This document shows positions 37,382 through 46,363 of a stretch of 64,000 bases of DNA, in pieces. The stretch spans positions 43,214 to 107,213 of the forward strand of contig JACPPJ010000025.1 in assembly GCA_016191085.1 (NCBI GenBank). The letters run 5' to 3'. The DNA comes from Acidobacteriota bacterium (GTDB lineage: Bacteria > Acidobacteriota > Terriglobia > 2-12-FULL-54-10). A program made the translations under genes and the position numbers. The notes under the pieces were generated by a model. It made no database searches. It saw nothing but the letters and a program-made list of their open reading frames with translations, and had not been told where the DNA came from. The first letter of the stretch is position 1, and the number at the start of each line of letters is the position of its first letter.

Positions 37382-40306
37382 ATGCAAGTTTACAGAGCAC
37401 GCACACGAAGGTTTCTGGTAACTGCGGTTTTTGTAGTAACTGCGGTTGCGCAGTTTCTGTTCGTCGCCCAGTTATGGCCGCAGCAGCCTTCAGATCCGAA
37501 GAAGGCCGATGCTGCCACTGGAAACGAGGAAACTGCCAAGACCTCTGGCGCAGCTACTCCGAGTCTGATCAACGAAAATCAACTCCTGGGGCTGCCGCTC
37601 AACGGACGCAGCTACAGCCAACTCGCAACGCTACAGGCCGGGGTCAGCGATTCATCATCGAGTTCCGCATCTCGTGGAGTCGGTGGTGGCAACTTATCGG
37701 TCTCGGGAAGCCGTCCCACATCGAATAATTTTCTCCTCGACGGCACAACAATCATGAATTCCGAGAACCAGGTTCCACGCAGCGCTGCAGGCGTGCAGTT
37801 AGGTTCGGACACAGTATTTCAGGTGCAGGTGCTCAGTTCCGGTTACGGCCCAGAATATGGCCGGAGCAGTGGAGGAGTATTGAACTCCATCACTCGTTCC
37901 GGGACCAGCCAGATCCATGGCTCGGCGTTCGAATATTTCCGTAATAGCAAGCTCGATGCGCGAAACTTTTTTGACAAAGAGAGCCAGCCACCGCCATTCA
38001 AGAGAAATCAATTCGGATTTTCGCTAACCGGGCCGGTTAAGAAGGATCGAACATTTTTTCTGTTGACTTTTGAGGGTCTGCGCGACCGGCTTACAGAGAG
38101 CAACGTCAGCTTCTTCCCTGACGAGGACGCCAGACATGGATTCCCAACCGCCTCGGGCCAAGCAACCGTGCCCGTTGCAGCGGGCGTTCTACCATATTTC
38201 AACGTTATTCCCGTTCCCAACGATCGTCGAGAGGGAGACGGAATTGGCCGCAATGTCGCTCCGCAATTCCTCCCCACGAATGAATCCTATTTCACCGTTC
38301 GCGTGGATCACAAGATTTCCGATCATGACAGTTTATTCGTGCGCTACACGTTTGACGACGCTACGGGCGAGGAGTCTCAGGGCACGCACCTGTTTTCGAC
38401 TCTGAATACTACGCGCCAGCAATACTTGACGGCGGTTGGGACGCACATCTTCAGTTTGCGGGCGCTGGACGTGATCCGGTTTGGATATACCCGCCCGCAT
38501 GACGAGGCGACTAGCCTCTACGGCGTGCCAATTCCACGCGACTTATATTTCCTCTCGGACACGGATATTTTCGGCCAAATCATGATCCCCGGGCTCAGCA
38601 CGTTTGGCCCTACCTCGAATATTCCCCGCGCCGATAACCTGCAGTCGTTCCAATTTTCAAATCAGGTCATCGTTCAACAAGGAGCGCATGGCCTGAAATT
38701 CGGCGGTGAGCTGCACCGTTACGGCTGGGACATCTTCAGCGATTGGCAGAAGGGCGGTGTGTGGTCGTTTAACAATCTCGTCGGTTTCTTGCAGGGTGGT
38801 CCTGTTGGAACGGGTCTGGCGGTAGCATTACCAGGGGCCGACAATCATCGGCAGTACCAGCAATTTCTGGCAGCATTCTACGCACAAGACGAATACCGTC
38901 TGAGTCCACGCCTGTTGCTATCAGCCGGAGTTCGATACGAGTTTGTGACCAAGATCAAGGATAGGCTCAGGAAGGAAGTATTCATACGGGACATAGTGCG
39001 AAGCTCCCAGGTGGAATACGGGGAATTCTTCCCCAACAATCCTTCGCTGAAGAATATCGCCCCGCGATTGGGATTTACGTGGTTACCCTGGGGGAGAAGC
39101 GAGACCGTTATTAGCGGCGGATTCGGCCTTTACTACGATGCGATCTTAGGTTACGTGGCGTCGTCACGCAGAAGCTCTGCACCGTTCTACAACATCGCGG
39201 TGAATCCAAACCTCGATCGTGCTTATTTCCCGAATGCCCTTGAGGGCGCAGTTGGCGTGCCGTTTATGGCGCAGGTTTTCGACTACGACGGCATGAAATC
39301 TTCCCAGGTGATGCGTTATAACCTGACGCTTCAGCGGCCTCTGCCCGGTGCTGGGCATTTGCAGGCGTCCTATGTTGGGTCTCGCGGAAACCACTTATTC
39401 CGCCGATTTGAAGCCAACCAGTTTCCGGTTCCGACTAAGCTCGCGGATGGGTCGCTGTTCTTCCCCAAAGGCGCTGGCGCTGTCAATCGCGAGTTCGGCT
39501 CGCTAACGATCATAAACGCCGACGCGCAATCTTTTTATAATGCGCTGCAAGTCTCAGCGAACCGCTCCTTCAGCCGCAACTTGTCGCTTCAAGGCAGCTA
39601 CACTTTCAGCAAGTCGGTGGACGATTCCACCCTGGGGCATCAGACCAACACAGGCCAATATGGGCTGGATCGCTTGATGGACCGGGCGCTCTCCGATTTC
39701 GATATCCGGCACCGGCTGGTGTTCAACTACTTCTATAATCTGCCCTGGGGAGGCGGCCAGCATTTCCTGCAACATGGCGTACTGTCAAAAATCCTTGGCA
39801 ACTGGAGACTCGGCGGAATCGTCACGTTCCGCACCGGTACGCCCTTTTCGGTGCTGGCTAATGCTCGTTATAAGGATTACCTGTTTGCCGCCATCCGCCC
39901 GAACCTCATTAGCGGAGCTAGCAATAATCCGGTGAAGGGCACAACCTCCGGTTGCGGCCGTGTAAAGGCCGGTCAGGAGTTAGGCACGCCGGACCTTTAT
40001 TTTGACCCTTGCGCGTTTTCAGTACCCGCTGCTGGGACCGTTGGAAACACCGGGAGAAACACGCTCACAGCGCCGAGCGTCTTTAACATTGACATGTCGC
40101 TACAGCGCGAATTTCTACTGAACAGCAAGCACCGGCTGCAATTCAGAGCGGATGTTTTCAATATCCAGAATCACACCAATTTCAGCGCGCCATCGGCAGT
40201 GGTTTTCTCCGGTGAAACAGGCGCGCGCACCTCAACCGCAGGGATTATCTCCAAGACTGCAACCACATCCCGCCAGATCCAATTTGCGTTACGGTTATCG
40301 TTTTAG
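37382..40306 (+). CDS. TonB-dependent receptor-like (Oar-type) outer membrane protein
   Basis: LPLNGRSYSQLATLQAGV, GSRPTSNNFLLDGTTIMN, YGPEYGRSSGGVLNSITRSGTSQIHGSAFEYFRNSKLDARNFFD; terminal QIQFALRLSF. Confidence 0.92.
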   Translation: MQVYRARTRRFLVTAVFVVTAVAQFLFVAQLWPQQPSDPKKADAATGNEETAKTSGAATPSLINENQLLGLPLNGRSYSQLATLQAGVSDSSSSSASRGVGGGNLSVSGSRPTSNNFLLDGTTIMNSENQVPRSAAGVQLGSDTVFQVQVLSSGYGPEYGRSSGGVLNSITRSGTSQIHGSAFEYFRNSKLDARNFFDKESQPPPFKRNQFGFSLTGPVKKDRTFFLLTFEGLRDRLTESNVSFFPDEDARHGFPTASGQATVPVAAGVLPYFNVIPVPNDRREGDGIGRNVAPQFLPTNESYFTVRVDHKISDHDSLFVRYTFDDATGEESQGTHLFSTLNTTRQQYLTAVGTHIFSLRALDVIRFGYTRPHDEATSLYGVPIPRDLYFLSDTDIFGQIMIPGLSTFGPTSNIPRADNLQSFQFSNQVIVQQGAHGLKFGGELHRYGWDIFSDWQKGGVWSFNNLVGFLQGGPVGTGLAVALPGADNHRQYQQFLAAFYAQDEYRLSPRLLLSAGVRYEFVTKIKDRLRKEVFIRDIVRSSQVEYGEFFPNNPSLKNIAPRLGFTWLPWGRSETVISGGFGLYYDAILGYVASSRRSSAPFYNIAVNPNLDRAYFPNALEGAVGVPFMAQVFDYDGMKSSQVMRYNLTLQRPLPGAGHLQASYVGSRGNHLFRRFEANQFPVPTKLADGSLFFPKGAGAVNREFGSLTIINADAQSFYNALQVSANRSFSRNLSLQGSYTFSKSVDDSTLGHQTNTGQYGLDRLMDRALSDFDIRHRLVFNYFYNLPWGGGQHFLQHGVLSKILGNWRLGGIVTFRTGTPFSVLANARYKDYLFAAIRPNLISGASNNPVKGTTSGCGRVKAGQELGTPDLYFDPCAFSVPAAGTVGNTGRNTLTAPSVFNIDMSLQREFLLNSKHRLQFRADVFNIQNHTNFSAPSAVVFSGETGARTSTAGIISKTATTSRQIQFALRLSF

Positions 40307-40595
40307 CTGATTCGTCTATCGGGCGGGACAGGAGCCCCGGTGCTACCCGTCATGACTCGCGTGGCAGGGGTTCTCATTGCGGGTGGCACGCGGCCTCGCG
40401 CGATTCGCGGCTTCATACGCCGACACCGCTATGAGCATCAGCGGCTCCATGCTCAGCACGGGCCAGAAATGCCTAATTGCCGCCATTGAAGGAGCCAATA
40501 ACACTTTGCTGCTATTTTTTTGTGGAAAACACGCGGCAGGTGTTATATGCTATGGCGGTCTCGCTTGGCGGGGAGACGTATAAGTTCTGTTCGCA

Positions 40596-40970
40596 GTGAA
40601 CCAAGGTAAACCTTTCATGCCCACAGCAATGGCGTCTTCAACGATAGTCCTACCGTTGACGAATACTTCCGAAGCCCAGAGGCTTATAGCTGCCGAACTA
40701 ACAGCTATTCGCGAATTGGCCGAGCTTTCGGGCGATCCGGGAACGCTACTCCTGCTCGATCTGCTGGAGACACAAAACGACGAGTCGGCTGTCTCGCTAA
40801 CCATCACGCTGCAGATCAGCGCCACGCTTGCCGCTGCTGCTGGATTGGCCAAGCGTCAATGGATGCAGCAACTGCTCAATCGCCACGCCACCGACGAAGA
40901 GCGAGTACAAACGTTGTGGCGCACGCTGGTAGAGATGCACAGCAGCGGTGATCTGCCTTGGGCGGCATAG
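40596..40970 (+). CDS. hypothetical protein
   Basis: 124-aa ORF with coding-like composition. Confidence 0.5.
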   Translation: MNQGKPFMPTAMASSTIVLPLTNTSEAQRLIAAELTAIRELAELSGDPGTLLLLDLLETQNDESAVSLTITLQISATLAAAAGLAKRQWMQQLLNRHATDEERVQTLWRTLVEMHSSGDLPWAA

Positions 40971-40974
40971 TAGC

Positions 40975-41232
40975 TCAGGCGGTCTTTTCCTGTTGCGCAA
41001 CCGGTGCCGCAACAGTTGCCGCGTGCATTTGACTCCACGGTTTCAAGCAATGAATGCACCTCCTCCTCCATGTGGGAGTGGCGAGGTGGCAGTTAGCGCA
41101 GTAAACCTGGGCCAGCGGTTTTTCCTGAATCGTCATCAGCGTCATATTGCCAGGCGGCATCGCTTGGCGCCCAGCCATATCGATTCTTTCGATTCTTAAG
41201 CGCGACATGATAGCTCCTCTCCCATGCTTCAT
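40975..41232 (-). CDS. small zinc-ribbon-like protein
   Basis: CANCHLATPTWRRRCIHC: two CxxC knuckles. Confidence 0.5.
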   Translation of the reverse strand: MKHGRGAIMSRLRIERIDMAGRQAMPPGNMTLMTIQEKPLAQVYCANCHLATPTWRRRCIHCLKPWSQMHAATVAAPVAQQEKTA

Positions 41233-41400
41233 GGGGTGAACAATACCGGACGCTTAAACCGCGATCAGTGTCTCTTGTCACAGGTGTGTGTGATTGGCGT
41301 CACGCGGCATGAACCTTGGTGGAGAGTGTCGTGATAGAACCCGCCTTCGCGTCTGGATCGTGCGTCGCGCTTGCCTTATACTGTCCCACATTGTCTCTAG

Positions 41401-42891
41401 ATGACATGGCAGGCAGGTTCAATGGGACGCGCCGTTGAGGCACAACATACGACTCACAAGTCGGCCTTCGACAAGCGGGCAATCATCCGCGCGATCGCTC
41501 CGCTGGCGGTCGGGCTGGCTCTGGCTATTGCGCCGGCACCGTCCGGCCTGACGGAAAATGCCTGGCGATACTTCGCGCTGTTTGCGGCGGTAATCGTCGG
41601 AGTGATCACGGAGCCGATCCCTCCGGCGGCCATCGGCCTGATCGGAATCGCAACCGCTGCTGTGCTGCGGTTGGTGGGCGCGACCCCTGCCGCCTCCGTC
41701 CATTGGGCGCTGAGCGGGTTTGCAAACAGCACCGTGTGGCTTGTGTTCGCCGCATACATGTTCGCCCTGGGTTACCAGAAGACCGGGCTTGGCAAGCGCA
41801 TCGCACTGCTGCTGATCCGCGCCATGGGCAGACGCACTTTGGGCCTGGGGTACGCCATCGCGCTGGCTGATCTCGCCTTGGCGCCCTTTACTCCATCGAC
41901 GACTGGCCGCAGCGCTGGAACCATTTTCCCCATCATCAGCAACATCCCGGAACTGTACGGGTCACGTCCGCACGACCCCAGCGCGCGGAAGATCGGCGGG
42001 TATCTGCTGTACACGGCGGTGAGTGTAACGGCCATCACCAGCAGCATGTTTATCACATCGCTGGCGCCCAATGTACTTGCGATCAGCATGATCAACAAGG
42101 CCATTGACGTGACGATTTCCTGGACACAGTGGTTCATAGGATTCGCCCCGGCTGGCTTGGTGTTGTTCGCGCTCACTCCTTACCTGCTCTACAAAATCTA
42201 CCCTCCGGAAATCAAAGAGGCGCCGGAAGCACCGCTCTGGGCCGCCGACGAACTGCGCAAAATGGGGCCGATGAAGAAAAGCGAGTTGACCTTGCTGGCT
42301 CTCGTCTGCATTGCACTGTCGTTATGGATTGGCGCCTCCAAGTATGTTGACGCGACCATTGCGGCGATGCTGGTGGTGACGCTGATGGTGATTGTGCGCG
42401 TGGTTTCGTGGGACGACATCATTGGCTGCGCGCAGGCCTGGAACGTGCTGGTATGGTTCGCGACGCTGGTGACGCTCGCCGCAGGTCTCGCCGACGTTAA
42501 ATTCATTGCATGGCTGGCAGGCGCCATTACGCCGCGCCTTTCCGGATTGAGTCTCTACTCCGCCATTCTCCTGGTTGTGGGAGTGTTTTTCTTCCTGCAT
42601 TACTTTTTCGCCAGCATCACCGCCCACACGGCGACCCTGTTCCCCGCGTTTCTGGCGATCGCCATCAGTATCCCGGGGATTTCTCCCACGCGATGGGCAC
42701 TGCTGCTCGCCTACACTCTGGGAATCATGGGCGTGGTGACACCGTACGGCGGCGGACACGTGGTGGTCTACTACGGCAGCGGATTCATCAAAACCAGGGA
42801 TTTCTGGATCCTTTGTTCCGTGATGGGCACGGTTTTCTTCATCACCTACATATTGATCATCGTCCCGTGGCTGGCGTTCCTGGGAATCTGA
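41401..42891 (+). CDS. SLC13/DASS family dicarboxylate symporter
   Basis: PIPPAAIGLIGIATAAVLR, APFTPSTTGRSAGTIFPI, GVVTPYGGGHVVVYYGSGFIKTRDFW; ~12 TMs. Confidence 0.9.
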   Translation: MTWQAGSMGRAVEAQHTTHKSAFDKRAIIRAIAPLAVGLALAIAPAPSGLTENAWRYFALFAAVIVGVITEPIPPAAIGLIGIATAAVLRLVGATPAASVHWALSGFANSTVWLVFAAYMFALGYQKTGLGKRIALLLIRAMGRRTLGLGYAIALADLALAPFTPSTTGRSAGTIFPIISNIPELYGSRPHDPSARKIGGYLLYTAVSVTAITSSMFITSLAPNVLAISMINKAIDVTISWTQWFIGFAPAGLVLFALTPYLLYKIYPPEIKEAPEAPLWAADELRKMGPMKKSELTLLALVCIALSLWIGASKYVDATIAAMLVVTLMVIVRVVSWDDIIGCAQAWNVLVWFATLVTLAAGLADVKFIAWLAGAITPRLSGLSLYSAILLVVGVFFFLHYFFASITAHTATLFPAFLAIAISIPGISPTRWALLLAYTLGIMGVVTPYGGGHVVVYYGSGFIKTRDFWILCSVMGTVFFITYILIIVPWLAFLGI

Positions 42892-43011
42892 TCCTCGACC
42901 CCGCGAATTACTTGGGCCTTTCCGGCGAGATGGTGGACCGCGTGTTACAATGTATTCACTTGCGCTAGAAGAACGACGGCAGAATGCGATATTATCGGCA
43001 GAGGGGAACCC

Positions 43012-43185
43012 ATGAATCCCATTCATGCTGCGGCCGCGGCTGCCGCTGCTCAGGGAAAGCGCATTCGCTGCACGCACTGCGGTAACGAACGGATCATTCC
43101 CACAGCACCATCGGGCCGACGCTACCGTTGCAAGAAGTGCGGACGGGTATTGTCCGAAAACCAATCGCAATCTTCATCCAAATAA
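43012..43185 (+). CDS. 57-aa zinc-ribbon protein (below ORF-track cutoff)
   Basis: MNPIHAAAAAAAAQGKRIRCTHCGNERIIPTAPSGRRYRCKKCGRVLSENQSQSSSK; GAGGGGAA upstream. Confidence 0.65.
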   Translation: MNPIHAAAAAAAAQGKRIRCTHCGNERIIPTAPSGRRYRCKKCGRVLSENQSQSSSK

Positions 43186-43284
43186 CAGTTCTCAGTCTGG
43201 CTTGAAGCAGCGGCGCATCCACTGAACTGTTTGGGTCCATTCCGGCTACCCAGCCGGTCAATTCGCTGCGGAACGAAAGCGACC

Positions 43285-45243
43285 ATGGAAACCAACGCTG
43301 TCTTCTTTCGCGACTTTGCTTATGTATTTCTGGCGGCACTTGCTGGTGGCCTGCTAGCCTGGCGATTGCGTCAGCCAGTCATCATCGGGTATGTGCTGGC
43401 CGGAATCCTGATCAGCCCTTTTACGCCGGGACCATCCGTCACTGATGTACACAGCCTCGATATTTTCGCCGAAATCGGGGTTGTTCTGCTCATGTTTTCT
43501 ATCGGCCTGGAGTTTTCCGTAGCGGACCTTCTCCGCACGAAATGGGTCGCTGTGATAGGCGGGCCGCTGGGAATTCTTTTGTCGGTCGGTCTCGCCGTTG
43601 CCACCGGCCATGTTCTTGGGTGGCCGCTGAGCCAGGGAGTAGTGATCGGCGCCACGATTTGCGTCGCAAGCACAATGGTGCTGACCCGTTTCTTGATCGA
43701 CCAGGGGCAACTGCATACCTTACCCGGACGCATAATGGTCGCGATCACGCTGGTGGAAGACCTTGCTGTGGTTGTCCTGATTGTGCTGATTCCCGCGTTC
43801 GGCAGAGGAGGGAATCAGCTCATCGCGATTGGGGAGGTTCTCGGTCTTGCCGCCGTCATCCTCATCCCAGCTTTTATATTAGCGTCGAAGATCATTCCAC
43901 CTTTGCTGCAGCGGGTAGCACGCACGCAGAGCCGTGAACTGTTCTTCATCGTGGTATTAGCTATATGCCTGAGTACCGCTGCCCTGACTCAGGCGGTTGG
44001 GCTTTCCCTGGCGCTGGGTGCGTTCATTGCGGGTCTGATGATCAGTGAATCAGAATACGCGCACCAGGCGCTGGCGCAGTTGTTTCCGTTGCGGGATGCC
44101 TTTGTGGCGCTGTTCTTCGTGGCCATCGGTCTGCTGATTGATCCCAGAGTGCTCATCTCGAACCTGGCCGTAACAGGCAGCATGATCGGCCTGGTCATAT
44201 TCGGCAAGCTGCTGGTCTGGAGCGCGGTAGTCCGGCTGTTTGGTTATCCGACATGGGTGGCCGTTTCAGTCGCCATCGGGCTGACACAGATCGGTGAGTT
44301 TTCATTCGTGCTGGTTCAGGTCGCACGGAACGCGGGGATCGTCGGCGCCGATGTATACAACGCCACGTTGGCTGCGTCGCTCGTGACCATTCTTCTGAAT
44401 GCGGCAATGGTCCGCTATATCCCGCCTTTGCTGGCTCGAAGGCGCTTAGCCCGGCAAATTGCGGAACACTCCAAGGCAACAGTTTCCGGCGCCGGAGGAC
44501 TCCGAGATCACGTGGTGCTGTGTGGATTTGGCCGCGTCGGCAGTTCGCTGGGAGCCGCGTTGGAAACATTCGGCATTCAGTACGCCGTAATCGAAATAGA
44601 TCCCGACGTCAGCAGCGCGTTGAGAAACCGCGGTATTCCCTCGGTTTTCGGCGATGCTTCGGACTCGCATATTCTTTCCCGTGCCGGCGCGGAAAAAGCT
44701 GCGCTCGTCATAGTAGGTTTGCCCGACGCGGACCGCTCGCGGTTGGCGGTCATGAATGCGCGCCGGATGAACCCCACCGCTCCTATCATCGCTAGGGCAC
44801 ATCGCCGCCCTGAGTACGAGCTTCTGAGTCAGCTGGGTGCAACGGAAGTGATTCAGCCTGAGCTGGAGGCATCGGCGACCATCATCCGGCACGCATTCAG
44901 CCGGCTGAATATTCCCGACGAGCAGATTCGAGCCTACCTGCGGGCTTTTCGCGAAGCCATGGGTTCGCTGGGCAAGGTGTCAATCGTGCGCCAGCCGTTT
45001 GCTGAGACGCGCCAGATCACTATCGAAGAACCTGCACTGGCCGGCCGGTCCCTTCTCGAACAAAGGATCAGAGAACGGTTTGGAGTAACAATCATTTCCA
45101 TCACTCGTGATTCAGGGGAAGAACTGATGAATCCTCCCGCCGACACCGTCCTGCGATGCGGCGATAGACTCCGCGTATTGGGCTCGTCTGAGGAGATTGA
45201 AAACTTTGCGGCCAAGGCCGAACGGCAGAATGGTTCGCGCTAA
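43285..45243 (+). CDS. CPA2-type monovalent cation:proton antiporter with TrkA-N/TrkA-C (KefB-like)
   Basis: AGILISPFTPGP, DIFAEIGVVLLMFSIGLEFSVADL; HVVLCGFGRVGSSLGAALE; TrkA-C-like end. Confidence 0.92.
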   Translation: METNAVFFRDFAYVFLAALAGGLLAWRLRQPVIIGYVLAGILISPFTPGPSVTDVHSLDIFAEIGVVLLMFSIGLEFSVADLLRTKWVAVIGGPLGILLSVGLAVATGHVLGWPLSQGVVIGATICVASTMVLTRFLIDQGQLHTLPGRIMVAITLVEDLAVVVLIVLIPAFGRGGNQLIAIGEVLGLAAVILIPAFILASKIIPPLLQRVARTQSRELFFIVVLAICLSTAALTQAVGLSLALGAFIAGLMISESEYAHQALAQLFPLRDAFVALFFVAIGLLIDPRVLISNLAVTGSMIGLVIFGKLLVWSAVVRLFGYPTWVAVSVAIGLTQIGEFSFVLVQVARNAGIVGADVYNATLAASLVTILLNAAMVRYIPPLLARRRLARQIAEHSKATVSGAGGLRDHVVLCGFGRVGSSLGAALETFGIQYAVIEIDPDVSSALRNRGIPSVFGDASDSHILSRAGAEKAALVIVGLPDADRSRLAVMNARRMNPTAPIIARAHRRPEYELLSQLGATEVIQPELEASATIIRHAFSRLNIPDEQIRAYLRAFREAMGSLGKVSIVRQPFAETRQITIEEPALAGRSLLEQRIRERFGVTIISITRDSGEELMNPPADTVLRCGDRLRVLGSSEEIENFAAKAERQNGSR

Positions 45244-45373
45244 GCGAGTTGCGTTTTATAAATTGGGCGCGCAGCTTATTTCTGTCCGGCTCGCATACGG
45301 CACGGCGGCTATGAAAATCATTTGAGGACAGACTGACCGTTAACTTCTCGTTGAGCCAGCGCAGAGGGTAGAC

Positions 45374-45494
45374 GGTAGCGCAGAGTTTGCGCTTTTCAAA
45401 CTCTGCGGCTTTTAATTCTACGCGGTTTTGCTCGCCATCACCCCTGCGGCGCTCCCTCAAATATCCGCGCGAAACCATCAAACTCTGCGCTACC
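45374..45494. promoter_or_regulatory. three-arm inverted repeat structure upstream of metal-efflux operon (mutually exclusive hairpins)
   Basis: GGTAGCGCAGAGTTTG (45374-45389) pairs either with CAAACTCTGCG (45397-45407) or with CAAACTCTGCGCTACC (45479-45494). Confidence 0.5.
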
Positions 45495-45555
45495 CGGAGA
45501 CGCACGTCGTACCCGCCGTTTGCTTGCCTCTGACATTTGTAATAGAATCTGTTCG

Positions 45556-45951
45556 ATGCGGCAGTTATGTACAACTGCGACGATTATGGCCTTGCTCGCG
45601 GTCTTCAGCGAGGCTCCTTTTTTCCACACTCATCGAGACCAGAGCAGCGAGCACGCCAGGACGCAGCACTTCGCGCGCGGCACGACGCTCCACAGTCACG
45701 CATGGTCGTCGCATGAGCCCGCTGACCCCGCACTGATCCAGGCCGCTCCGGAATCCGGCGACAACGACGCAATCTTTACTGCATGGACCGCTGTTCGGCC
45801 GCACGCTGTATCGCTACACCCATTCTGGATTTCGAAAACGACTCTCTTGAGCCCGCCGGAGCGCGGTACGAATCTCATCGCACCGGTTGATCTTCGTTCT
45901 CACGATCCTCCGTTTAGTCTCTCTACTGCCCCGCGTTCACCCCCTGCCTAA
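45556..45951 (+). CDS. His-rich small secreted protein leading the RND operon
   Basis: MRQLCTTATIMALLAVFSEAPFFHTHRDQSSEHARTQHF...; signal-like N-terminus. Confidence 0.55.
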   Translation: MRQLCTTATIMALLAVFSEAPFFHTHRDQSSEHARTQHFARGTTLHSHAWSSHEPADPALIQAAPESGDNDAIFTAWTAVRPHAVSLHPFWISKTTLLSPPERGTNLIAPVDLRSHDPPFSLSTAPRSPPA

Positions 45952-46033
45952 ACGCCTCCGCGCGCACGCGCTGCGCCTCTCTTTTCCTGCGTCTAAACCG
46001 TTTTCAGTAATGCTGTAGACCGACGAGGGTTCG

Positions 46034-46311
46034 CAAGGGCACGGCTTCACAGGCTGCTGAAAAATGCCTGTGGATGACCGGCGCTTTCTGGCGGGCTGAA
46101 GGGTCTGCTTTTGTTTTCAATACGGCCAGAGAAAAGCAGATTCCTCGCTGCGCTCGGAATGACATCGTCGGAGCGTTTTTAAGCAGCCTGTTCAGCCGTG
46201 CCGTAACTGCGCGCAGACTAGGCGGCCTTTAGGCCCTGAGGGTCAAGCCCTCAGCGGCTAAAGCCGCACCTTTGGATACTCCTTTTCGGCATGACTGAAG
46301 TCATGCCCTAC
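46034..46311. repeat. palindromic repeat copy R4, interrupted by MITE-like insertion
   Basis: GCAAGGGCACGGCTTCA-[insert]-TTCAGCCGTGCCGTAA ... GGCCTTTAGGCCCTGAGGGTCAAGCCCTCAGCGGCTAAAGCCG ... GGCATGACTGAAGTCATGCCCTA; right half nearly identical to R1. Confidence 0.9.
46050..46190. mobile_element. MITE-like 141-bp insertion with terminal inverted repeats and TTCA target duplication
   Basis: TIRs CAGGCTGCTGAAAAA / TTTTTAAGCAGCCTG (14/15 match); TTCA at 46046-46049 and 46191-46194; uninterrupted target GGCTTCAGCC seen in R3. Confidence 0.9.
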
Positions 46312-46363
46312 AGGTCCACAATTGCGAAAAACGCTCTAAACCTTATTTGCTTTAGGGAGACCT

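Noticed and set aside
37420-37450. Short direct repeat GTAACTGCGGTT in the TonB-dependent protein signal peptide
   Set aside because: Two 12-bp copies only, in frame, within a hydrophobic signal sequence; likely compositional.
45101-45574. 157-aa minus-strand ORF spanning the end of the CPA2 gene and the leader repeats
   Set aside because: Half is antisense to a strong CDS and the remainder translates inverted repeats; no family match recognised.
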